Below, one piece after another: positions 20,842 to 31,900 of a stretch of 64,000 bases of DNA. A program made the position numbers and the translations under genes. Numbering within the stretch: position 1 is the stretch's first letter; each line of letters opens with the position of its first letter. The notes beneath the pieces were generated by a model that searched no databases, had not been told where the DNA came from, and saw only the letters and a list, made by a program, of their open reading frames with translations. Source of the stretch: Macrocystis pyrifera (taxonomy: Eukaryota > Sar > Phaeophyceae > Laminariales > Laminariaceae); the NCBI GenBank assembly GCA_031763025.1, contig JASSKH010000026.1:8420408-8484407 (forward strand). Reading direction: 5' to 3'.

Positions 20842-21631
20842 TCACGTGACCGCTGCTGCTGGGCCAGGGCCGGATTCGTCGAGGAGTAAGTAGTGTGTCC
20901 ACTGTAGGTCCAGGCGTGGAACTTGTCGCCGCTGATAGCCGGCGTATTGTTTGTTGCTCGACCTTTGAAAGCAGTCCATATGTCCTGAACGGTGGCATTG
21001 GGCTCCGGCGCGGTCATGAGGGAGCCATGGGATAAGCGTCAGCATCAGGGCCGGGAGATGTTGGCCGACGCTCGACCGGAAGTACTCCACGACCATGGCG
21101 TCGGTTGGCTTGAACACATTTTCCGTACTTTGTATATTGGAGACAACATCATCTGCCTCCCGAAAGTAGACGGCAAAAGCCGTGTTAGTAGGCACGCCGT
21201 AGGAGTATAGCTGAGTGAAACCGAGGCGTTTACCACTCGTATCGAAGTGCGAGGTGAGCAGGCGTAAAAGCCGTTTGAACGCCGAAGGCCCCTACCAGGT
21301 ATTTGTCCTGCTCAAGGTAGTTGCGCACCTGAAGGCGAAAACTATCGATGAGGCGTGGAAGTTCCGACGTATTCCCCTTCGCGGAGGAGGGGGCCCTGCG
21401 GAAGCTTATGTGGAGGGGGATGTACCATCCCATAACCCAACGCTCGGATGTGAGGGAAAACGTCCCTGTCTCGTCGCAGACGGCGAGGATCTCCGCAGGA
21501 ACCAAGTTTACGCTGGACAGTAGTCTTTCTAGAACTGCGGCAACGTCTACGACAGGGGGGAACGCGAAGCGGGTTATTACCTCCATGTTCCGCATGTGGA
21601 CATTGTTGTAGTTCCGCCTAGTTGCGTCCAA
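20842..21631 (-). pseudogene. Gag core of the Ty3-like element, frameshifted
   Basis: The upstream half (21,631-21,230) reads NYNNVHMRNMEVITRFAFPP and then SERWVMGWYIPLHISFRR and LEQDKYLVGAFGVQ. The downstream half (21,215-20,842, next frame) reads GFTQLYSYGVPTNTAFAVYF, READDVVSNIQS and FKPTDAMVVEYFRSSVGQ. The frame switch is at about 21,225. The helical, hydrophobic composition and the position before the zinc knuckle support a capsid-type Gag. I do not recognise the exact subfamily. Confidence 0.5.
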
Positions 21632-22393
21632 GATTGCTGGCGTGGTGTCCGCCGCCGATTGCGCAGGCGTAGGCTGACTGGTTGCAGGAATACCGGGACC
21701 TGGTGTGGATGTAGGGGTAGGCGCCCGGCCACGCGTTGGAGTTGGTCGTGACTTGAGTCACGGCCTTCACGGTCACGGTGGGGTCTGCGTCCCTGAGGCA
21801 TGTCGACGTCGCTGTTGCTGCTGCTGCAGTTGTCGTCGTCGATGCTGTGGTCGCTCATCCAAGAAGAGTGGTCGCGGGTCTGGCGGAAGGAGATGTGGCG
21901 GGTAGAGTGCTCCGCGATACGAGGGTTGTCGGTTTGGAGCCAACTAAAGGAGGGGCCGGGGCCGGTTGTTGAATGGAGGCGGCGAAGAGCATGGAGGGGA
22001 GTGTTCGTTGCGGCCATGATCTCGGTAGTTGGTCAGGTTACAGCGTGACCCGCTGCATACCGTTGGGTCTTTGTTTCGTGGAAAGAAGCCCAGCAGGCGA
22101 TGTGCCGCCGACGAAACGTTGTGGGTAGACGATCCGCGAGTGTTTTGCATACACTCAAGCGTAACGCTGAGGAATTGCAGCCCAGTAGCTTGAAAGGCGG
22201 AGACTGTTGGGTGCAGGGGGGCGGTTGTAGTAGTATTGGCAGGAGCAGATTGCGTTGTAGCCGGTGGCAGCTGGTCGGGGCTCGCAGGGGTGGGGGCGGC
22301 TACTACCGTGCGCGTCGTCTCTAGCACGGCCGGGCAAAGCGGAAGTTGAGGGCTGGGTAATCGATTGGTTATTTTACCCCTGTATAATAGCAC
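21632..22393 (-). pseudogene. Low-complexity Gag N-terminal region
   Basis: The minus strand is open in overlapping frames rich in Pro, Thr, Ser, Arg and Asp (for example SDHSIDDDNCSSSNSDVDMP). It leads into the Gag core. Whether it is a genuine Gag extension or leader sequence is not decided; frames change at least once near 21,960. Confidence 0.35.
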
Positions 22394-24145
22394 GCGTCAG
22401 AAAGGGTTCATCATCAAGCCCCCAAGCTGGTGGCGAAGCTGGTGGCAGAGAGCTTGGTCGCTTGTACGGCCAATTCGGTTTGCATCAGGATTTTTGTCAG
22501 TACCTTTGACGGATGGAAATGGGCTCCGCTTGAAGCGGAAGGACGGGAAGCGGCGAGGGGAGGGGAGGGGGGAATAGGGCGAGGGGGGGCGGGGAGGGGG
22601 GGGGAGAGGAGGGGAGGGAAGGGGGGCGGACGGAGGGGGGGGGGGGGGGGGCGGACGGGGTGAGTTGTGACTTCCATTGTAGAGATTATAGAGGATGGGG
22701 AGAATGAGTCCTGGTCGGCCATATGGAATGAGTGCAGCTTGAACTGAGTCTCTATAATTCAATTTGAGAGTCTGTAACTTGAAGGGAGCCTGCAACGTTA
22801 TCGACATCTGAAATTCGAAAGGAGTTTGCCACTTGAGAGAGTCTACTACTTGAAGAGAGTCTTCGACTTGAGGTAAACGCGAGGAAGTAGAGATGGAGGC
22901 AAAACAAGGCTGTCAGGAGTTCGTCGAGTGGATCCTGTCGTCGACGAGTAAATCGTTTCAAGGAAGGAAGATGTTGCGCCACGGGAAGAATGGTCTCCGT
23001 ATTTAGTTCCGTTTCGCTTTGATTCGTGCGACAAGTCACGAACGAAGGGAGGGAAACACATGCGAATCCAGGTTGGAAAATATCTGCACCTCAAAAGGCT
23101 GTGGAATAGTGCGGAATGATCCGTAGAGGAGCTGACACCTGATATTGAAAGGTGAGTGCCAGCACAAAGAGGTCGGGGGGGGTGGCTGCAATTCGCTTCG
23201 AGTGAGCTCTCCGACTCGGATAGCTTGAGTCCGGCCCCTGGCATCCGACAACGCCGCTTGCTTCCTTGCGTGTTTACCTTGGCAGACGGACGCAGAAGTA
23301 TTCGAAAGTCCTCGCGCAGAGAGCCCGCCCTGCGCAAAGTCCACGGAAATTCCGTCGCAAAATGAAATGGTGGATACCAAGGAACAGAAAACCTCGATGG
23401 CCCCCGCAAGCGCTACAAGCTACAGTACGAACGGGGTCGAGAGCCCGAACGCTGCCATGGCTGGTGCGTGCATCCGCGCTACGAGCACGAGAGCCCGAAC
23501 GCTGCCGGGGCTATTGCATGCATCTGCAAGGCAAGAGCGCCGGGCTTGGAGGACGCAGTCGTTGGGGTTGTTACACGTCCCAGCTAAAAGCAGCAGCACC
23601 CGTGGGTGATCCAAAAGTCCACGACCAGCACCCAATTCAGCGCGGTGTTGAGGGTTGTATATTGTGTGTCATCCTCAGGGTTTAGGCGCTATTATCACAG
23701 ACATACATCTATCAGCGTGGTGACGGCGCTTCGGATACTCACCCTCGAGACATCGGGAGGACTCGCCCCTCCCGCCGGCAGAATACAGTTTTCAGGACGG
23801 TTCACGGGTCGTAGGTCAAAACTCAGCGCGTCGGGGCGGGTGGGATCACTCGATAACCCGTCATACTTTGAATACCTCCTGCCCCGACCCGTGATTATTT
23901 TCTTAAAACCCTCTTGATCCGACGGCTTGGATCAGAGAGCAACACGTTTTATGTTGGTTGGATCACTCTTTTGGTGTCATAACGACTCAGACAACGGCCT
24001 TAAACGGCGTGAAAAACATCGTGGTTCGGGTGCGCATGGGCCTCTACACGAAGTGTAAGCAGTGTCATCGATATCGATCGCAGTACACCCAACGAAACAT
24101 TGATGAGTCGAACGGAGCCTGACTACACTCGAGTGAGAGGCCAGT

Positions 24146-24175
<30 letters not shown>
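24146..24175 (+). repeat. Poly(G) run of 30
   Basis: Thirty consecutive G on the plus strand, flanked by unique sequence. Confidence 0.95.
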
Positions 24176-24176
<1 letters not shown>

Positions 24177-25525
24177 CAAGTATGTAGGCTTTTCGGACCT
24201 TAAAGCAGGGAAGAGGCCGAAAAAAAAAAAAACAACACTTTACTATAATATTGGCTCCGCGGGACGTGAGTAAACCTGAGGAATAACATTGTCAATTGCC
24301 CTCAATGAAATGCATTCGAGCGCTGTTCTCAGTTTGCTAGTCTTCTTTTTGTGAAGTCGCAGTTGGAGCTGGTGCGAGTGTCGAGAGAGACCAGTCGGCA
24401 CCGGCACAGACGGCACCCCATAGCGGGCTGGCTTTGGCTCAGACTGAACGTCTTCTCCTTTTTCTTAAAACCAACGCGCTTCGCGCTTCGCGCTCTTGGC
24501 TCCTCGGGACCAAGTAAAACCTGAGGAATAGCATTACTTTTCTCCCGCGCCATTTATATATTTTGCTCTTTTCTTTAATATCTCCCTCCTATGCTGTAGT
24601 TGTAACTCGGATCCAGGATCCCTTCCACCATCCCCACTACGTACGGTTCGTGCCTCGCATTTTTATCGCGACAAGACTTTAACTTTTTTTCCCCTCATCG
24701 ACTGGCGATACAAATCTTTCACGAGCGATAGATAACATTTTTGAAGCGATTTTTAACATAATCTCGTAACGAAAAGGAAGTTAAGGCAAGAATGCCACGT
24801 GTCTCACCCTCAAAACTTGTGGTAGAGGATGGGGTTTCCGCCTGCACCCGTTCCATGTTGAAGGGGCAAGTTAGTTGACATTCGCTTCAAACTAGAGATA
24901 TGCTGCAAAATAAATCCCACACAAATTCCGGGTGATGCTTTCCCCCAAAAAACGTTCATCTGGTACGTGTTTGTCTGTGCGTAGTATGTGTGGTTCCACA
25001 GCTGTAGCTGTATTGCTTGCAGTGTTGCCTTTTGGCAAAACTAACGGGAGTGCATGTGAACATGGGAAGCGTTGCTCTCATCACGGAGAAGGGTAAGCAA
25101 GCGAACGTTAAGTGTCAAATCCCGTGCAACACCGCATCGCATCGGCATGAAGCTCAAGAAATCCCGTGATGACCCAGCACAAAAAAAAAAAACGATCAAA
25201 GAGTACTATTATGCAAGGCCAGGAGGGCCTCGGGTAAAAAAAGTAGCTCCCACAATTGTCACCAGTACAAATTAAAAAACAACTTTTTTTTTGCCAAACA
25301 CTTTACTTGCATACAAAGCGATACAGCAGGCTTTGATTTCGAAACCACCCCTACACAGTACTTGCACTCCCAGCACCAATGCCCAGAATATTTGCCAACA
25401 CCATTGCTTGAAAAAACAAACGAAAAACGTACCCAAATATTACGACGCTTTTCACCAGAGAAGACAAGATTTTGGCCTAGCGGTGTGTGCACGCACGAAC
25501 GCATCAAAAACTCTTTGACACAAAG

Positions 25526-25543
25526 CCCCCCCCCCCCCCCCCC
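25526..25543 (+). repeat. Poly(C) run of 18
   Basis: Eighteen consecutive C on the plus strand, about 220 bp beyond the Pol I stop codon and so perhaps in its 3' flank. Confidence 0.9.
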
Positions 25544-25764
25544 GAGAAAAAAACACCGTTTTTTGCACAACACACTGCTGATCATACTGCACGTTCCACA
25601 GCCAGCTTAAAAAAATGGATGCCCAGTTGGTTCTCTCCGCCAATGAACGACCAAAAATCAAACATATTTACAACAAATACGGAGGCGTTTGATAAAGACA
25701 AGACAATGCAATCTACTCAACCCCTCCTCCACAAACCGCTACCCGACCGGCCTGGCAACAAAAC

Positions 25765-26163
25765 CTACGCAGCCCTTCTTCGTCCACCGCCGACCGTAGC
25801 TCCCACGGGCTGGAGCAAATTGAACATTCCCGTGCCAAAATCGCCGACGCGTCCCATCACAATCCTAGCCGAGGGGGACTTGAGCTTGTCGCTGTTACCG
25901 GCGACAGCAGCCTTGGTCATAAATTCCGCGGTAGTCTCGAAGCTCATCTGCAAGCAAGGCGAGGAGAAATCCGACATTCCCATGCGGTTCATCGCTCGAT
26001 AGCCTCCGTTGAACGTCATGTGGTCAGCCACCAGACCCAGGTGACGAGGGTCGACTGCGATACCGTAGGCGCCGAAGACGTTGGTGATCTCGGCGACGAT
26101 CGATGCTCGGGCCGCTTCCACGCCGTACGTCTGACCCACCGCGTAGACGTCGTTACTCGTCAG
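25765..26163 (-). CDS. POLR1A: POLR1A exon 35, C-terminus and stop
   Basis: [40 protein letters not shown] and [20 protein letters not shown], ending with a Gly/Arg tail. This is the Pol I form of the C-terminal jaw/cleft block. The stop is at 25,767-25,765. No CTD heptads follow. Confidence 0.99.
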   Translation of the reverse strand: MTSNDVYAVGQTYGVEAARASIVAEITNVFGAYGIAVDPRHLGLVADHMTFNGGYRAMNRMGMSDFSSPCLQMSFETTAEFMTKAAVAGNSDKLKSPSARIVMGRVGDFGTGMFNLLQPVGATVGGGRRRAA

Positions 26164-28877
26164 CTGTTGCAAGGGTGGGGCGCGAAGGTGTGAAGGAAGA
26201 TAGGGGTGGAACGACGAGTCAATTAGCCTTTTCAAAGTTGGACACGTTTTGGGGTACAAACTACTTGGTTTTAGAGTTGGTTATTGTTGCTGTATTGATT
26301 CGTAGATAATCAATAGCAGAGGCTGACTTGATTCTTTTTAGTATCAATACGTCACCACTGCACAAAATAACCTACAGTGGTAGTCCTAAATACACTGCCA
26401 TACTCGTATATACACGGTATTTTTAACATGGTAGAGGTTAAAATAGCCTACGAACGAGTATCTGCAAACAACTTTAGTTCAGGTTGATACTTCGGATAGC
26501 GCGCACCATCGCGACTGTCCCACCTACATACAAAATCCACCAATTTACAAAAAACACAAGACTATGCAAACGACAACCTCCTCCGAAAAAAAAACGAGCG
26601 GTTGCGGCAAATTCAAGTGCGCATCGACAGCAAGAACAAGTGGCGCGCACTGCTTACAGACCATCTCTCGCCAAATCCAAGTGCATTGGAGGAACGAATA
26701 CGCCTCAAGAAAAAACGAAAAAAACGGCTCACCACTACGGAACAACGAGAAAAACAAACAAAACACGAAAACAATATCACACCACACAACAAAACAAACT
26801 ACAGTAGACCAACTGCTTGCGCACCTTGTTAAGATCGAGGATGCCGTCTTCACCGCCCTCCTTCAGTTGCCACACCGTCTCGAATGAGCTTCCCTCAAGC
26901 TGGACGGCGACGCCGCTCTTACCATCCGTGATAACATCAACCACAAAAGCGCCGCCGATGCCCCTGTGAGAGCGAACCATCGTCTTCTCCGCGGCGGTCT
27001 CAGCGAGTCCAACCATCAGAAGGCGGCGCATGCTGTAAATGAAGTTCACGGCGGGCGAGTTGGGTTGGGCGAGGGGGTAAGAAGCCGAGCCCACGAGAGG
27101 GAAAACATAAAAAAGATAAAACTAAGCATTTGAGGCAGGGCTTCTTGCAATAGGCTTGATTGTTGGGTACTGTAATCTAACCCTCGAGTGTCACAACAAA
27201 GGGCTCACGGTAGGGCCTGCAATAGGCTCGACAGTTGGGTACATACGACTGTGTCACCTAATCGGCGAGTGTGTCACATCCACCTGATTTTCGACGTGAC
27301 ATCACCTTCACCAGAACTGCAAGTCATCCCCCAGCCCACCAATCGCGACTGGTTAGAGACTCTACTCCCCTCCCTCCCTCTGCCCACCTTGCTGGCAGCC
27401 GCACGGTTATCTCCACCTCCCCGGCCTTCTTGTTCTTGGTGATCCCCTTGAAGTGGCGCGCGCTTGACAGGCTAGCGGGTAGGTTAAAGTAATCCTTATC
27501 GTCCTCATTTCGATCGCCAACGAAAGACCCCGCCGTATCCGTACCCTTTTGATCGTAGCCGTCGTGTCCTGCCTGTCGTCTATCGTGGTCATCATAGCTG
27601 TCGGTGTCGGTTTGACCTCCGTCGGACTCGTCGCCGTCTAAGAAGCCATCCCCTTCTTTTCCGCTCATCGCCTACAAAAACAACAAACGGGCAAAAAAAC
27701 TAGTAAGATCGCCTGGAAAAAAAGACCCCAAACAAAACGAACCACAACCGATTGAAAAAAAAAACTAAGAAGGGGGGATGGGGGTCCGTGAGACCAGGAC
27801 TCTTATATATACCTGGTGAACAAACGAAATATTTACAATTCAGCGCCGCGCATTGAATTGACACACGGCACGAAATTTGAACGTGGAAGTGTGGTGAGCT
27901 TAAGCTACACCGGTATTTTACCAATCCGCGGGAGGATAGAAAAAAAAACACAGGTAAAAAAACAAGATGGGTAAAAACCCGAGTCGGGTCCTCGAGACCA
28001 CGGCACAGAGTCATACTTACCAGCCAATACTTCGCGAAAAAAAAAGGGCCAAACGTCGGCTCCGTGCGTACTTGCAGGGCGCAAAGAGTTCCTCTCGCAC
28101 AGCTACAAAAACTGAGCTCTCATGGTCAAAGGGCCTCCGGCCCGCCGCAAGCTAAACCTATTTCCGACGCGTAGAGACTTCCGAGTCTCGAAAAGATCAC
28201 ATATCCTACACGACAAATATGCCGCCGCTTTCCCAGCAGCGTTCCCATGGGGCTCAACCACCGCTGCAAAACGGTGGCCATGCCATCGGGAGGCGACAGA
28301 ATATACGGCGTCCTGGTGTTTTGATCTTGCTGTGCGAATGATAGGAAGGGGTCACAGAGTTGGACGGAAGAAAAATCCTTGGAAAATTCTCCCACCTCCT
28401 CGACCACCACCTGAGAATTTTTTCAGCGTATCCTCTCGGGAATGTTTCGGGGCACCAGCCAAATCACGAATACACCTTCATGCGCGCCATTCAAGGCGTG
28501 CCAGTTATTAATAATCACTCCCGGCGAACTTCTGCACGAAAAAAATAAAACTAGGGCTCTCTTCCGTAGGGAGGCGTACGGAACAAAATAATGCCTGACG
28601 GGCACCGGACGGGCGAATGACTCACCTTCCAAATAGCCTTCTCTTCCTCATCCATGCCACCATAAGAGGCTTGTTCCTTCTGCTTGCCGAACTTGAGGGT
28701 TCCTTGTTCCTCGTCTTCATCCTGACAGACCAAAAAGCAAAAAAAAAAAAAAAAAAAAAACGTACGCAACGCCAAATTGTTCGTTCACGGTCAAGGGTTT
28801 GAAAAATATGGGGCACCCCAAGAACTTTTACGTAACGTGAACGCAAATACGCAAACTAGCATGCGACGAAGGAGGGT

Positions 28878-28966
<89 letters not shown>

Positions 28967-31900
28967 AGAGGTAGTCGAAAGCCTTGTTCAAGTGCTTCTC
29001 TAGAAATAGAAACCCCCTCGATCTGCGGCCGGACCAAACAGGCATCAACCCGTAACCAAAGAAAGAGACAACAGAAGAGCGAGCGGACTACAGCGCTCTC
29101 TCATGTACGATGACGTTTCTCTCCAGCAAGCCAACGCGGGAACAAAAACCTAGACCCGTTGTAAAACATCAAGAGAACGTGCACTCGGAAGACAAAAAAA
29201 CACCGGGAAAAAAAAAATAGGGGGAATATTTAGGGGGAAAAAGGGATCAGCATGAAAATGTACCATCGCCTCGGGGCGGAGCCAGCCTTAGGGTCGAAAA
29301 TAGAGGCTGAGGCCCGCACGGTAAGCAATGGTTTTTCGTGTACCTGCCACTCGCCCAGTACACTGGGGAGGGAGGCGTCCACTACTTCTTGAATGTTCCT
29401 GCCAATTTCAGAGTCGTGGTCAAAGCGATAAAGCTACCACAGCCTCAAGTTTCAAGCAGGGGAAGCAAAATCCAGTCATCACTCCCTGCAACAAGAACAA
29501 AAGTATCTGGAAATATGAACCTAAAAAGACTTCGTACAACAAAAAGAGAAACCAGGAACGCAGAACGACTGACATTTGTGCTTCGTATTCTCGTGTATGA
29601 TTCAATCCAGCAGTACGTAATAAATTTCAAAAGTAATGCCTTACGTACCCTTTGCAGTTGAGCGCCCCCAACGAAATGAAGGACACACGACTCCCGCACG
29701 ACAACCCGCACAGAAAACAGTGCACGGGAGAGGAAGTCCCAAAAGCGATGAGAACAAAATACACGCGAGATTCAAGAGGAATGACATGTCCCAACTTTTG
29801 GGGGTGTTTTGATTTTACTCACGTCGCTCTCATAGTCGGCATCCGCTTTCCTGGCCTTCTTCATGCTGTCTCTCAGGGCCTGCCTCGCGAACCCGGCGTC
29901 TTCAGTCCCGCCGTCCTCTTGTTCCTCGCCCTTTCCGCTGAGAAAAAAAAAAAACGCCCGAACATCACAAATGTATGACGAGAGGGGAAACAGAGCCGCG
30001 TTACAATTGTCGATCACCAGCGGCAAATCTAAAATCAACTCCCAACTCTTCTTTGGGTGAGATAATCACCAACAGGCATTGACAAAAAACATGGTGCTGA
30101 TATATATTTTTTTTTAAACTAGGCGCCGAAGAGTGGAGTCACCTTTTCGAAATATTTGAGATTGACGCAAGCAGCGCGCACTGAACAAAAGGAGAGACGA
30201 AACACATATATATAAATAATCAGACACAAAGCAACACTGGCATACAAGAGGAAGACAGCAAGCGACCGGCGACTACGCACAACCACCGTATTCCCCAAGC
30301 CGAAACAAGGCTCAACACTGTCTACTTCTAATGTCGGCCAAGTGGGATAATGAAGGCCGCCACAGCCCCGGGCTTTCAAACACGAAAGGAAACCCGGGGC
30401 CGCGGCCCTCCAGCATCTCGGCCGATATTTGCTTTACCTCTTGGAACGAAGCGACCTGCCCATATCAGCACGGAACTTTCGCATAAAAAGTTTTGACCCG
30501 TGACCGGGGACAGGCCCTCAGATATACGAGGAACACCTACATTTGTAAGTCAAAAGGGTGTGACCTGTGCTTCAATTATGCGCACGAAAGTCAAAAGCGG
30601 TGCTTCAATCAAACGCACATATATGAGTCGAAGCTGCGGCCATTGGCGCTCTCATCTCTTCCGCAAAACAACTCTGGTCGAAAAAATAACCTTCGTTCAG
30701 TGTTCACATCAGAGTCCAAATGGATATCATTTTCTCAAACAGAGAGAGTGGTCAACTGCAAACTTTAATACCTGGTATCACTCAATCTCTAGTGCCCGTA
30801 TCGTATACCACGCACATGCCTGGTATCCATTGCCCAACCGACACCACCCATGCCCCGTCCACACCGACCCAACCCAACGTAGTCTTGTCTGCACTAAAAA
30901 AACTTTTCATTACGTAGGAGGCCACTATTAAAAAGGCCAGGGCCACAGCTTACGATTACGAGTGCGTACCTAGGCTGGGAGGGAACTTTTGTGGTAGTCC
31001 CGGCAGCCTCGGAAATTCTAGTCCCCGTCCTCCTCAGGTCGGCAGCTATGGCCGAGAGCAGGTTGGGTACGAACAACGAGCTGATAATCCGACAAACCTG
31101 CGCGCGCAAGGGGGACAGACAAAACGAATCGAAACAACAGTAATCAATAATTACAATCCAAGACAATCGATCGTTTTCCACCAAGCAAACACTACACATC
31201 CTTGCCCAAATTCCGAAGGACGCATAATCCACCTTTTTCAACAGCAGCGGGCAGTTTTTGTTTGTTTTTTTTATTCCGAAGGTATTCAACACTCTCTTCA
31301 CAAGCAATCAGTCACAAAATTTCGAACGACAGAACGATTTTGAGCAGGGAAGACCACCTCAAAATTCCGAACGCGATCGACATCTTGATGCTTGTTATGT
31401 TGTCCTTGTCGCTGTGGCGGGTCCGGCCTCCTTAGACATTCATTTCTTTCCAGGGATATTGGTGCAGTCGAGGATGCTGAAAACAAAGTATACCCTCCAA
31501 GACTGCACTCCGTCGTGGGGACAAACTACTTGGAATCACAGTAGGACTTCGATTTCTGCACAGCAGTGCAATCCCAAATGCGTGGTGAAATGGATTCAGG
31601 AACTTACCGTCTTGAAGTCGATTCCAAACGCCTGTTTGGTCAGCTTCGACGGGAATATCCGCAGGCAGACCGCATAGTGACGCTCCCACAGACCCTGTTG
31701 ACCCGGAAAATAGAGAAAACAATCAACACGCAACAAAGAGTACGCCGAGACAGGAAAGAAAAAACAATGTTAATCACGCGAAATCGTTTCCGTGAGCGCC
31801 ACAAGCCCGAGAAAAAAAAGTTGCATGTTCCAACAGGTGAAAACCTAAACCTATGAGAAAAAAAAACAGAAACAAATGTTGGCAAAGTGGGATAATGAAG

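Larger units (their letters stand above)
15945..22393 (-). mobile_element. Ty3/gypsy-type chromodomain retrotransposon, RT-less and degenerate, carrying a NADAR-like domain
   Basis: Read on the minus strand: low-complexity Gag N-terminus, Gag core, degenerate CCHC knuckle, a Pro/Ser-rich linker with 130-bp repeats, a NADAR/YbiA-like domain, retropepsin (DTG), a linker, integrase (DD35E), integrase C-terminus and a chromodomain. Protease before integrase, with a C-terminal chromodomain, places it among Ty3/gypsy chromoviruses. Only about 650 bp separate protease from integrase, and no RT or RNase H motif lies there, so the core pol was lost. Stops and frameshifts occur throughout. No matching LTR pair was found at the two ends. 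Confidence 0.8.
22394..25764. other. Non-coding interval between the Ty3-like element and the Pol I gene
   Basis: No supported gene. Contents: a G-rich purine block (22,555-22,660); short repeats of 'ACTTGA-AGAGTCT' at 22,740-22,880, possibly retroelement leader; two units of a 49-bp repeat (23,439 and 23,488) based on GAGAGCCCGAACGCTGCC; a hairpin-capable pair, CACGGGTCG (23,803) and CGACCCGTG (23,894); a 30-base G run; and a dispersed-repeat fragment near 24,640-24,710. The Pol I 3' UTR and poly(A) site must lie just left of 25,765, but I see no canonical AATAAA there on the minus strand. Confidence 0.4.

Noticed and set aside
22846..23409. 187-codon minus-strand ORF
   Set aside because: No motif, stop-poor only because of local composition, and it covers repeat-like leader sequence.
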